From PALSA-693 sp963834725 (GTDB taxonomy: Bacteria; Actinomycetota; Acidimicrobiia; Acidimicrobiales; Palsa-688): DNA of 64,000 nucleotides. The notes below the pieces were generated by a model. The model did no database searches and had not been told where the DNA came from. It saw only the letters and a list, made by a program, of their open reading frames with translations. Numbering within the stretch: the first letter of the stretch is position 1; each line of letters opens with the position of its first letter. Location: assembly GCA_963834725.1 (NCBI GenBank), contig CAWICN010000001.1, positions 3,162,001 through 3,226,000 of the forward strand, written 5' to 3'. Positions 33,489 to 42,245 of the stretch are shown in pieces. Both the position numbers and the translations under genes were made by a program.

Positions 33489-33944
33489 ATGACTGCCAGA
33501 ATGAACAACCCGGCCAACCTCGTCCCCGACGCGACGAAGGGTATCCAGTCCATCATCAAGGCGGCTCACCGCGCCGGTGTCCCCCCGGCCACCATGGAAC
33601 TCGCCCATCTGCGAGCCAGCCAGATCAACGGCTGCAGCCCCTGCGTCTATAGCGGGGCCATGAGCGCCAAGAAAGCGGGTGAAAGCGACGAGCGGCTCTT
33701 CGCCGTGGCGGCCTGGCGCGAGACAGACCTCTTCTCCGACGCCGAGCGGGCGGCCCTGGCCCTGGCGGAGTCGATGACCCGCCTGGCCGATCGGGCGGAC
33801 CCGGTCCCCGACGACGTGTGGGAAGAGGCGGCCGGGCATTTCGACGAGAAGGCACTGGCCGGCCTGGTCCTGTGGATCGCGACGACCAACTTGTTCAACC
33901 GGGTCAACGCGGCGACCAAGCAGCCCGCCGGCGCCGCCTGGTAA
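33489..33944 (+). CDS. carboxymuconolactone decarboxylase/AhpD-like protein
   Basis: 151 residues from ATG 33489. The AhpD-type redox pair is C49 and C52 in INGCSPCVYSG. The usual downstream histidine of the motif is replaced, a feature of a subgroup whose segment SAKKAGESDERLFAVAAWRET is well conserved. ECF41 sigma genes are generally paired with such proteins, which supports regulation by the divergent sigma factor. A peroxide- or electrophile-linked role is possible but unproven. A second start, ATG 33501, is less well placed relative to the promoter. Confidence 0.88.
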   Translation: MTARMNNPANLVPDATKGIQSIIKAAHRAGVPPATMELAHLRASQINGCSPCVYSGAMSAKKAGESDERLFAVAAWRETDLFSDAERAALALAESMTRLADRADPVPDDVWEEAAGHFDEKALAGLVLWIATTNLFNRVNAATKQPAGAAW

Positions 33945-33987
33945 CCGCCGGGCCCGGGTGATGCCCTCGACCCCTGGGCAGCTGAAG

Positions 33988-35202
<1,215 letters not shown>

Positions 35203-35324
35203 TGGATCTAACTCTCGCTAATCACGTCCTGACCGGTTCGACGTAAGAAATGTTAGCGGTGGCTCGCTTTGTCAGTCCAGAGACCGGGATGGCCCCCCTC
35301 GGGTTTCCATCATCCGTCCCGTGC

Positions 35325-35412
35325 TTTTCTGCAGCGCGCCGCCCTTCAAATGGGCACAAATTGCTGCAGAAAAGGTCGGCGAAGGCCCCCTACGGGCGCG
35401 ATTCGCGACAGG
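35325..35412. repeat. REP-like nested palindrome, copy B
   Basis: Perfect 11-bp arms TTTTCTGCAGC (35325-35335) and GCTGCAGAAAA (35363-35373) enclose an inner stem GCCC-TTCAAAT-GGGC (35341-35355). A further half-arm TTCGCGACAG follows at 35402-35411. It lies in the divergent intergenic region between the baeRF and G6PDH-like genes. The CTGCAGCGCG and CCCTTCAA segments match copy A. Confidence 0.8.
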
Positions 35413-35551
35413 GAAGGCAAGAGGCCGGGGGCGCCCCCGGGCCGGCCAGGTCCCGGAGAGGCATATGACAGAAGGGGCCAGCTGGTAACTTCACGGCTCG
35501 GGCACCTTGTACGAGGGCCTGCTGGCGGCATCCCTCCTGGAGGCGATCCAT

Positions 35552-36913
35552 GTGTTAGAACGCCTGATCATCCTGGGCGGCACCGGCGACCTGACGGGCC
35601 GGTACCTGCTTCCAGGGCTGGCCGCGCTGCGCGCTGGCGGCTACCTGGGGAACGAGTTCCAGTTGATCGCTGCCGCACGGGACGATTGGGGCAACGACCG
35701 CTATCGCGAGTTCGCCAGCCGTTGGCTGGAGGAAGAGGCCGGCGACATCCCGCGGGCTGCACGCAGCTTCATCGTCGATGCTTCGAACTATCGACAGCTG
35801 GATCTGACCGACCCTGCCGCCGTTGCTGCGTGCGTAGCCGGCGATCGTCCTGTCGCCGCGTACCTCGCCCTGCCACCATCCATCTTTCCCATGGCAGTAA
35901 GCGCCCTCCACCGGGCTGGCTTGCCCGCCGGCAGCCGGGTCGTGCTCGAGAAGCCCTTCGGCGAGGACCTCACCAGTGCCGTCGAGCTCAACCGTCTCCT
36001 CGCCGGTGTGATGAGCGAGCGTGAGATCTTCCGTGTCGACCACTTCCTCGCGCTGAGCACGGTACGAATGTTGCTGGGGATGCGATTGGCAAATCGGGTC
36101 TTCGAGCCCGTCTGGAACAGCGCCCACATCGATGAGATCGAGATCGTCTGGGAGGAGTCGTTGGCCCTGGAAGGCCGAGCGGGCTACTACGACGGGGTGG
36201 GGGCCCTCAAGGACCTGGTGCAGAACCACCTGCTCCAGATCCTCTGCCTCTTGGCGATGGAGCCGCCGATCAGCTTTGGTGAGCGGGACCTGCGCGACCG
36301 CAAGGTCGATGTCCTGCGCTCGATCCGTCCCTTCGATGAGTCTGCCGTCCGCTCGGCGACGAGACGGGCCCGCTACCAGGCCGGGCACATTGGAGAACGA
36401 GAGGTCCCCGCCTACGTGGACGAAAGTGGCGTCGACCCCGCCCACCACACCGAGACCTTCGCCGAACTGGTGCTCGAGCTCAGCAACTGGAGGTGGGCAG
36501 GGACCAGGTTTCGGCTCCGAACAGGGAAGGCCTTCGGGCGGGACCGCAAGGAGGTGCTCGTGCATTTTCGTCCGGTTCCCCATCTTCGCTCAGAGCTGGC
36601 GGCCCAACCCCCCAACCGACTTCGTCTCGGGCTCGAGCCGCAGGACCTCGCCCTCGAGATAACAGGCGTCGGACCCGGGGCAGCCCTGACCCTGGTGCCG
36701 CTGATCCTTCAGGCCGACCTGGACGAGCCGGAGCTGCCCGCTTATGGACTGGTGCTGCTGAATGTGCTAAGCGGTGACTCCACCTTGTCGATCCGTGATG
36801 ATGAGGCTGAGGAATCCTGGCGCGTCGTCACTCCCGTCCTGGACGCATGGACAAAAGGCGTTGTTCCACTGGAAGAGTACGACGCCGGATCCGGGGGGCC
36901 CGCACCCCGGTAG
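35552..36913 (+). CDS. glucose-6-phosphate 1-dehydrogenase-like protein
   Basis: About 453 residues from GTG 35552, preceded by TGGAGG; an upstream TTG (35507) is less likely. The N terminus LIILGGTGDLTGRYLLPGL is the NADP-binding fingerprint, VVLEKPFGEDL is conserved, and DLVQNHLLQILCLLAMEPP is typical. However the substrate motif normally written RIDHYLGK reads RVDHFLAL, so the phosphate-binding lysine is replaced by leucine. Fold and NADP binding are secure, but the substrate may not be glucose 6-phosphate. No 6-phosphogluconate dehydrogenase or lactonase gene is adjacent. Its own symbol is therefore not assigned. Confidence 0.85.
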   Translation: MLERLIILGGTGDLTGRYLLPGLAALRAGGYLGNEFQLIAAARDDWGNDRYREFASRWLEEEAGDIPRAARSFIVDASNYRQLDLTDPAAVAACVAGDRPVAAYLALPPSIFPMAVSALHRAGLPAGSRVVLEKPFGEDLTSAVELNRLLAGVMSEREIFRVDHFLALSTVRMLLGMRLANRVFEPVWNSAHIDEIEIVWEESLALEGRAGYYDGVGALKDLVQNHLLQILCLLAMEPPISFGERDLRDRKVDVLRSIRPFDESAVRSATRRARYQAGHIGEREVPAYVDESGVDPAHHTETFAELVLELSNWRWAGTRFRLRTGKAFGRDRKEVLVHFRPVPHLRSELAAQPPNRLRLGLEPQDLALEITGVGPGAALTLVPLILQADLDEPELPAYGLVLLNVLSGDSTLSIRDDEAEESWRVVTPVLDAWTKGVVPLEEYDAGSGGPAPR

Positions 36914-37029
36914 GGGGAGCAGGTTGGCTCCGCCGAGGATAACGGTTACGCGGGGGAGACGTCAGCGGCGCTGGTCGACACCAGGCGATGACACTGGTTG
37001 CGCTTCGAAAATGGTCCCCGGCTGGAAGC

Positions 37030-37830
37030 GGGCCCTGTCCCGGGCCATGACAGCAGGCGTCGGCGCCGCCGCGGGCCCCCAACGAGCGGCGGCGGCCGGA
37101 GGTCCCCCTTCCCACCGACGACCCCTGGTACGAGTCGCACGAGGCCCTGGACACGATCCAGCCCGGCACCCTGCTGGCCCACCGGCCGATCGACTTTGGG
37201 GGCTGGGCCGCGTTCGGCATCTCGGCGAGGGCGTGGCAGCTGCGCTACCGGAGCACCGACCGGGCCGGCCGGGCCATCTCTGCGTAGCCACCCTTATGCT
37301 GCCCGCCAAGTCCTGGGCCGGCGATGCTCCAAGGCCCCTGGTGTCGTGTCAATGCGCTATCGACAGCCTCGGGCCGAGAGCCGATCCGTCCTACACGTTG
37401 GGCAAGGGGATTCACCGGGGTTTCTGCTCATGAGTCTCGGACTGCGCCGGGGCTGGGCGGTCGTGGCCGCCGATTACACCGGCCCCCGGCGGGCATTCGG
37501 CGCCGGCCTCGTCGGGGCCCGGTCACTCTGGACGGAATACGGGCCGCCTTGCAGTTTGAGCCCGCCGCCCTGTCGGCCGACGCGCCGGTAGGTTTGTGGG
37601 GATATTCCGGCGGTGGCCAGGCCACCGCGTGGGCAGCGGAGCAACACCCCACCTGTGCGCCCGAGATCCGGCTGGCCGCGGTCGCCGCCGGCGGAGTGCC
37701 AACTGACGACGGGCGCCGTGTCTTCGAGGAGATCGCCGACATGGTCGTCGAGGAGCTGATTGCCTGCTTCCCATTCCGCCGGGTGGCAGAGCTAGTGCCT
37801 CGGCCACAAACCTTCGCGCGTTTCAAATGA
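37030..37830 (+). pseudogene. secretory lipase (LIP family), 5' part, broken by frameshifts
   Basis: Segments in three frames spell a secretory lipase: PTDDPWYESHEALDTIQPGTLL, then after a missing G near 37288 VATLMLPAKSWAGDAPRPLVS and LGKGIHRGF, then GLRRGWAVVAADYTGPRRAFGAG, then VGLWGYSGGGQATAWAAEQH with the nucleophile serine in GYSGGG. The reading frame changes at least three times, and no signal peptide remains. The gene stops at 37830 just before an IS630 element; the missing C-terminal part resumes beyond it at 39188. Confidence 0.78.
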
Positions 37831-37842
37831 CATTAAATATCA

Positions 37843-39190
37843 CGCTTGTGATTTAGGGTCCCGGTCGGTCGGGCCGCCAGCGGGTTTGAGAGCCCGGCTG
37901 GGGGTCTCGCCGATGGGCGGGAAGGGCGATACGACGATGCATGGCGCGTTGAACTGACACCGGGGCAACGACTCACCTGCGGGAGAGCTTCAGGCGGCCT
38001 GAGCCGCCGGAGGCGATGCTGGGCGGCCCCAACGGCGTTGTCGTTCCGAGCGGAGCCGAGCCCGCTCCTTGCGCAGACGTTGGCGCATGGCCGGATCTGC
38101 CTCATGCTCGTTGCGGTAGCGGAGGTAGGCGTGCAGGCGGCGGCCCAACACGTTGTGGGTGGCGTGATCGGAGTTGTTCAACACGAAGTCGCGCAGCGGG
38201 CCGAAGTGGCACTCGATGGGATTGGCCCACGACGAGTAGGTCGGCGTGAAGCACAGTTCGACGTTGTTCTTGGCGCACCACTGTTGGATCGCCTTGGCCT
38301 TGTGAGCCTTGAGGTTGTCGAGGATCACGTAGATCCGCTCGCCGTCGGGCCGGGCCCGCCGGCAGGACTTGATCGCTTCCAGCGAGTAGTCGGTCCCCTT
38401 CCGTTTGCGGATCACGCCCCACAGGCGGTCCTCGCCCACCGAGTAGCAGGCGTGGAACTGCCGGACCCCGCACGCCTTGTGATAGTTGGCTCGCAGCCGG
38501 TTAGGTCTCTTCCTCTTGGCCCAGCAGCAGCCCCCGATGGGGTGGATGGCCAACGGCCCGAACTCGTCGAAGGCGAACACCCGATCCGGGAACCGTTCCA
38601 GTAGCTCCTCGATGCGATCCAGCTTGGCTTCCTTGTCCGGGTCGTTGGACTCCTTCCAGGTCTTGGTCCGCTGGAAGGTCACCTCATGGGCGGCCAGGAT
38701 CTGGCGCAGCCGCTCCTTGCCGATCACCACCTTCCGCTGCCGGTTGGCGGCCAGATAGACCCGCAGCTTCTTGATACTCCAATGCGTGAAGGGCCGGCCC
38801 AGCTTTTCCGGGCGGGTCTTGGCCGTCTCCACAATGAACCTCTCGTCCTCAGTCGTTATCCGGCGGGGACGGCCACCCGCCCACTGAGGGTCCAACGACG
38901 CCATCCCCGACTCGTTGAACCGGTGGATCATCTCCCGCACCCGATCCGGCGAGGTCTGCACCAGCCGGGCCAGAACCTCCACCGTGTTGCCGCTCGCCGA
39001 ACCCAGCACCACCAACGCCCGCCGGTAGCGCACCACGCTCACCTGGCTCTTCCCGCCGCCGCGCCGCACAATCCGTTGCAACTGGCGGCCCTCCTCATCA
39101 GTCAACCGACGCACCCTCACCCGTGCAGACATGCCCCCACCATGACCAACCCCACCGCACAGATGGTGGACCCCAACCAAGCGCAGGTAT
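37843..39190 (-). mobile_element. IS630-family insertion sequence inside a lipase gene
   Basis: The element carries one transposase gene (37990-39132). Candidate inverted ends are TTTAGGGTCC on the left (about 37852-37861) and its imperfect complement GGACCCCAACCAAGC on the right (about 39165-39180), so the limits given are approximate. IS630 elements duplicate a TA; TA occurs at 37836 and at 39188-39189. The lipase coding sequence resumes at 39188. Confidence 0.75.
37990..39132 (-). CDS. IS630-family transposase
   Basis: 380 residues from ATG 39132. N-terminal helix-turn-helix region (VEVLARLVQTSPDRVREMIHRF) and a DDE catalytic domain with Asp in VFAFDEFGPL, Asp in YVILDNLKAHK and Glu in WANPIECHF, which is the IS630/Tc1-mariner arrangement. 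The ORF is complete and could be active. The C terminus is rich in Arg and Ala. Confidence 0.93.
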   Translation of the reverse strand: MSARVRVRRLTDEEGRQLQRIVRRGGGKSQVSVVRYRRALVVLGSASGNTVEVLARLVQTSPDRVREMIHRFNESGMASLDPQWAGGRPRRITTEDERFIVETAKTRPEKLGRPFTHWSIKKLRVYLAANRQRKVVIGKERLRQILAAHEVTFQRTKTWKESNDPDKEAKLDRIEELLERFPDRVFAFDEFGPLAIHPIGGCCWAKRKRPNRLRANYHKACGVRQFHACYSVGEDRLWGVIRKRKGTDYSLEAIKSCRRARPDGERIYVILDNLKAHKAKAIQQWCAKNNVELCFTPTYSSWANPIECHFGPLRDFVLNNSDHATHNVLGRRLHAYLRYRNEHEADPAMRQRLRKERARLRSERQRRWGRPASPPAAQAA

Positions 39191-39634
39191 GCGGTCAGGG
39201 CACTAGCGACCGTCGGCGACCCCCTCGCCACCACGGGCGCGCTCGTCACGAACGACCTGCTGTCGCTCGGCCGCCGGCTCCCGTCCGCACCGGTCTACCT
39301 GTATCACTCGATCTACGACCAGCTGGTACCGATCGTCGAAGCCGACGATCTGGCCGCAACCTGCCGCCGCGGCGGCGTGGACATCACTCTGCGGCGGTCG
39401 TACCTTGGCGAGCACGTGCTCTTCCACCGCCTGGGTGTGATCGGTGCCCTGCGCTACCTGGCGTCCCGGCTGGCGACCGTGCCCGGACCGACCGTGGCTG
39501 CGACACCGGGCCCGGCCGAGGTGGACGCGGCCCGCGTAGCGGTTGGCTTCAGGGCCGATTTTCATGGAGGGGATCAGCGCGGGGCGGACGGCCCGGACCA
39601 TGCCCGTCCTGGTGGGTCAAATGCGCGGCGATAG
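39188..39634 (+). pseudogene. secretory lipase (LIP family), 3' part, beyond the IS element
   Basis: The frame from TAT 39188 reads ATVGDPLATTGALVTNDLLSLG, PVYLYHSIYDQLVPIVEADDL, then YLGEHVLFHRLGVIGALRYLASRL. The D and H of the catalytic triad are expected in YDQLVP and GEHV. It has no start of its own and represents the C-terminal third of the lipase interrupted by the IS630 element. The stop is at 39634. Confidence 0.78.
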
Positions 39635-39679
39635 GTACGCAACCACTCACAGAGGCGCGAGAGGTGCAAGACTCTCGGT

Positions 39680-40390
39680 ATGGCCCCCGGCGGCACCAGC
39701 GAAGGGCAGTCCCTACCCCGCAGGCCACAGTCGCTGCTCGGCACCCTCATGCAGCCGGCCACCAAGGTGGTGCAGACCGTCGCCAACGAGGTCGCCCCCG
39801 GCGTCGTGGACTCGATCGATGTCAATGAAGTCGTTCAACAGATCGACATTGGGGCGATCGCTGACAAGATGGACGTCCAGTCGCTGATCGACCGGGTCGA
39901 TATTGATGCCGTCCTCGCGACCATCGATCTCAACGCCCTCCTGGCCCGGGCCGACGTCAACGTCCTCCTCGCCGGGCTCGATCTGGACGCCTTGCTCAAG
40001 CGGGTCGACGTCAACGTCCTCCTGGCCGGGCTCGATCTGGACGCCTTGCTCAAGCGGGTCGACGTCAACGCCCTCCTCACCAGGGTCGACATGAACGAAC
40101 TGCTGGCGGGCGTCGACCTCGACGCCTTACTGGCCCGGGCCGATATCAACGCCCTTCTGGCCGGGCTCGATCTGGACGCGTTGATCGGCAGGATGGACAT
40201 CAATGCGGCGGTGGGCCGAGTGGACATCGAGACTCTGGTCAAGCGGACTGACATCGGTTCGATCATGAATGCCGCGGGGGCCGGTGTGGCCGGAAGGGTC
40301 GTGGACGTAGGCCGGAGTCAGGGGGTCGGGATGGATCGGTGGGTCCAGCGCCGGTTTGATCGCTTGTTTCGTCGACGGGCCCCGTCGTGA
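39680..40390 (+). CDS. nonapeptide-repeat protein coupled to an RDD membrane protein
   Basis: 236 residues: a short basic N terminus, then about 17 repeats of nine residues (consensus DVNALLARV/DLDALLAGL, residues 47-199), then a basic tail (RWVQRRFDRLFRR). The aspartate at position one and the leucines recur with strict spacing, predicting a regular amphipathic solenoid or long helix. Similar repeats are found fused or adjacent to RDD domains in actinobacteria. The stop overlaps the next gene's GTG by four bases (GTGA). No catalytic residues are seen. Confidence 0.8.
   Translation: MAPGGTSEGQSLPRRPQSLLGTLMQPATKVVQTVANEVAPGVVDSIDVNEVVQQIDIGAIADKMDVQSLIDRVDIDAVLATIDLNALLARADVNVLLAGLDLDALLKRVDVNVLLAGLDLDALLKRVDVNALLTRVDMNELLAGVDLDALLARADINALLAGLDLDALIGRMDINAAVGRVDIETLVKRTDIGSIMNAAGAGVAGRVVDVGRSQGVGMDRWVQRRFDRLFRRRAPS
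39818..40276 (+). repeat. 27-bp (nine-residue) coding repeat array with an exact 54-bp duplication
   Basis: About 17 units. The double unit DVNVLLAGL-DLDALLKRV is present twice with nearly identical DNA (about 39953-40006 and 40007-40060), showing recent expansion. Confidence 0.85.
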
Positions 40391-40917
40391 TCCGGTACGT
40401 CGCCCCGGACCGGGACGTCGGACTTCAAGGCCAGAGTGCCGGCATCGTCACCCGGTTGGCAGGCTTCGCGATCGATGTGGTCATCGTCGTCATCCTGTAT
40501 GACCTACTCGTGCGCATAGTGGAGGTTCTGGTTTCCACCATTGCAGGTGAGAATTTCAAGATCTCCAACGTTTCGGTCCTACCATGGCTTCTGCTCATCC
40601 TGGTAGCCACGATTTACTGTGTGCATCCCGTAGCCGCGGGCGGCCGAACGCTTGGTATGGCCATCGTCGGCCTTCGTGTCGTGCGGCCCGACGGCACGGC
40701 GGTCGGCAACCGCGAGGCGGTGGTCCGGCTTCTGGCTCTGCCCCTCTCGTTCCTAACGCTCGGTATCGGGTTCCTGCTGATCCTGTTCCGCCAGGACGGG
40801 CGGGCCTTGCATGACCTTATTGGTCGGACGTCGGTTGTGTATGGATGGGACGCCCGGGCCGCTCGGCTGCGATTCCTCGTGAGAGAGGACCAGACACCCG
40901 ACGTTTCAGGGCCGTAG
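40387..40917 (+). CDS. RDD-family membrane protein
   Basis: 176 residues with three hydrophobic segments. The family signature (Arg-Asp-Asp) appears as TRLAGFAIDVVIVVILYDLL near residue 20 and GGRTLGMAIVGLRVVRPDG near 95, followed by FRQDGRALHDLIGRTSVVYG. The GTG start lies inside the preceding stop (GTGA overlap), so translation is coupled to the repeat protein and they are likely partners. RDD proteins are poorly understood; transport and ion exchange have been proposed. Confidence 0.87.
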   Translation: MIRYVAPDRDVGLQGQSAGIVTRLAGFAIDVVIVVILYDLLVRIVEVLVSTIAGENFKISNVSVLPWLLLILVATIYCVHPVAAGGRTLGMAIVGLRVVRPDGTAVGNREAVVRLLALPLSFLTLGIGFLLILFRQDGRALHDLIGRTSVVYGWDARAARLRFLVREDQTPDVSGP

Positions 40918-40922
40918 GAGGT

Positions 40923-41369
40923 TCAGGCGGTCAGGCTCTCAACGGCAACGCCGTCGGGGCGGACGACGAGCACCAGGCCCACCCCTTCGGTTTGCAGCGA
41001 AACGGTGAAGTGCCCCGGCGTGCGCATAGCGACCCGGACCTCGTCGAGGTGCCGGCCGCCGAGGGAGCGCAGCGCCTGGTTGACCGCGTCGAGGTTCTCC
41101 TGAAGTCGCTGTCCGCCCGGGGTGCGCAAGAGCAAACGGGTGAGCACCCGTTCGCCTTCAGCCTTGTAGAGGTGCCGGGCGCGCCCACCTTGAAGTGAAG
41201 CGGTGAGTATCCGCTCGAGCGGTGTCAGGAGGTTATCGGGGAGCTCGCCACGGCGCGCCTCCCCGGCCAGCTCGAGGGCTTGTTCCTCGAGCGGTCCTTC
41301 TAGCACGCCCGCGGCTGCGGTCGCCTCGGCCGCGACCAGGTCGGCCTCCTCGGGTGAAAGCTCGAGCAT
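40923..41369 (-). CDS. conserved hypothetical protein upstream of nothing recognisable
   Basis: 148 residues. The first 60 residues are acidic and helical; the last 70 form a beta-rich part (HLDEVRVAMRTPGHFTVSLQ, GLVLVVRPDGVAVESL). No motif is recognised. Only 25 bases separate it from the cysH gene on the same strand, downstream of it, so it is probably the last gene of the sulfur-assimilation operon. It ends five bases from the convergent RDD gene. Function unknown. Confidence 0.68.
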   Translation of the reverse strand: MLELSPEEADLVAAEATAAAGVLEGPLEEQALELAGEARRGELPDNLLTPLERILTASLQGGRARHLYKAEGERVLTRLLLRTPGGQRLQENLDAVNQALRSLGGRHLDEVRVAMRTPGHFTVSLQTEGVGLVLVVRPDGVAVESLTA

Positions 41370-41394
41370 TTTCGGGCGGCGACCTGCGCCGAGG

Positions 41395-42189
41395 CTAGTG
41401 GGGGGTCTTCAGGATCGCGTGGGCCTCATGTTCGAAGCCCCCGGTCTCGATCGGGCAATGAATACCGCACTCCTTGGGTGCGCCGACCTCCCACCACCAC
41501 CGCCCGGCCCTCTCCTCCTCGCCGGATGCCACCGGCCGGGTACAGGGATCGCAACCGATGCTGGTATACCCGGCGGCATACAGCGGATGGACTGGCACGC
41601 CGTAATCCTCGATGTACTCCCAGACCTCGTCCTTGGTCCAATCGGCCAACGGGTTGACCTTTACGATCCCGTCGTGGTCATGGTCCAGCTCGACCTTGCG
41701 GATGGCAGCCCTCGACGCCCATTGGTCACGCCGGAGACCGGTGATCCAGCCGTCGTGGTCTTTCAGAGCCTTTACCAGCGGCCGGACTTTGCGGACCTGG
41801 CAGCACGTCAGGCGCAATGGGACCGACTGGAAAAAGCCATCCCGGCCGTCGCGCCGCTCCAGCTCGATTACCTCGCCCTCGTCGGGAAGTAGCACGTCGA
41901 AGTCAGCCTCGGGGTAGTGCCGGCGAACCACGTCGATGAAATCGTAGGTGGACTGCGGCAGCCGCAGGGTGTCGACGGTGAGGACCTTCAGGTCGGGCTT
42001 GAGCCGGTAGGCCATGTCGAGGATCGCCATCCCGTCAGCCTGCAGGGCGGTTACCACCGCAACCCCGTCTCCGAGGTTGTCGAGCGCCCACTGGATGACC
42101 TCCTGGGGTTCTTGGTCGTCGAGCTCGATGGCGATCTCGCCGATCTCCAGGTCATCGAAAACGACCGATCCCGCAAGTGTGTCGCTCAT
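41395..42189 (-). CDS. cysH: phosphoadenylyl-/adenylyl-sulfate reductase
   Basis: 264 residues from ATG 42189. It reduces activated sulfate to sulfite with thioredoxin. CCxxRK (TCCQVRKVRPL), GCDPCTRP and ECGIHC give the CC/CxxC set that binds a 4Fe-4S cluster, so it is of the APS-reductase type, with ECGIHC carrying the catalytic cysteine. VVTALQADGMAILDMAY is the nucleotide-binding loop. ATGA overlaps the stop of the small ORF (42186-42245), which itself overlaps the sulfite reductase stop. The two steps after sulfate activation are therefore translated as a coupled unit; cysD and cysN are not in this window. Confidence 0.93.
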   Translation of the reverse strand: MSDTLAGSVVFDDLEIGEIAIELDDQEPQEVIQWALDNLGDGVAVVTALQADGMAILDMAYRLKPDLKVLTVDTLRLPQSTYDFIDVVRRHYPEADFDVLLPDEGEVIELERRDGRDGFFQSVPLRLTCCQVRKVRPLVKALKDHDGWITGLRRDQWASRAAIRKVELDHDHDGIVKVNPLADWTKDEVWEYIEDYGVPVHPLYAAGYTSIGCDPCTRPVASGEEERAGRWWWEVGAPKECGIHCPIETGGFEHEAHAILKTPH

Positions 42190-42245
42190 CGCGTCAGCAT
42201 CCAGGGGAAGGTGCCGCAATCGGCCACCCACAGCGGTTCGCTCAC
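42186..42245 (-). CDS. 19-residue ORF linking sulfite reductase and cysH
   Basis: GTG 42245 to TGA 42186 encodes MSEPLWVADCGTFPWMLTR. GTG overlaps the sulfite-reductase stop (GTGA) and its stop overlaps the cysH ATG (ATGA). GGGAGG lies six bases upstream, a better site than any directly before cysH. It may be a real micropeptide or simply a coupling frame that carries ribosomes to cysH. It contains one cysteine and two tryptophans. Too short for any homology judgement. Confidence 0.5.
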   Translation of the reverse strand: MSEPLWVADCGTFPWMLTR

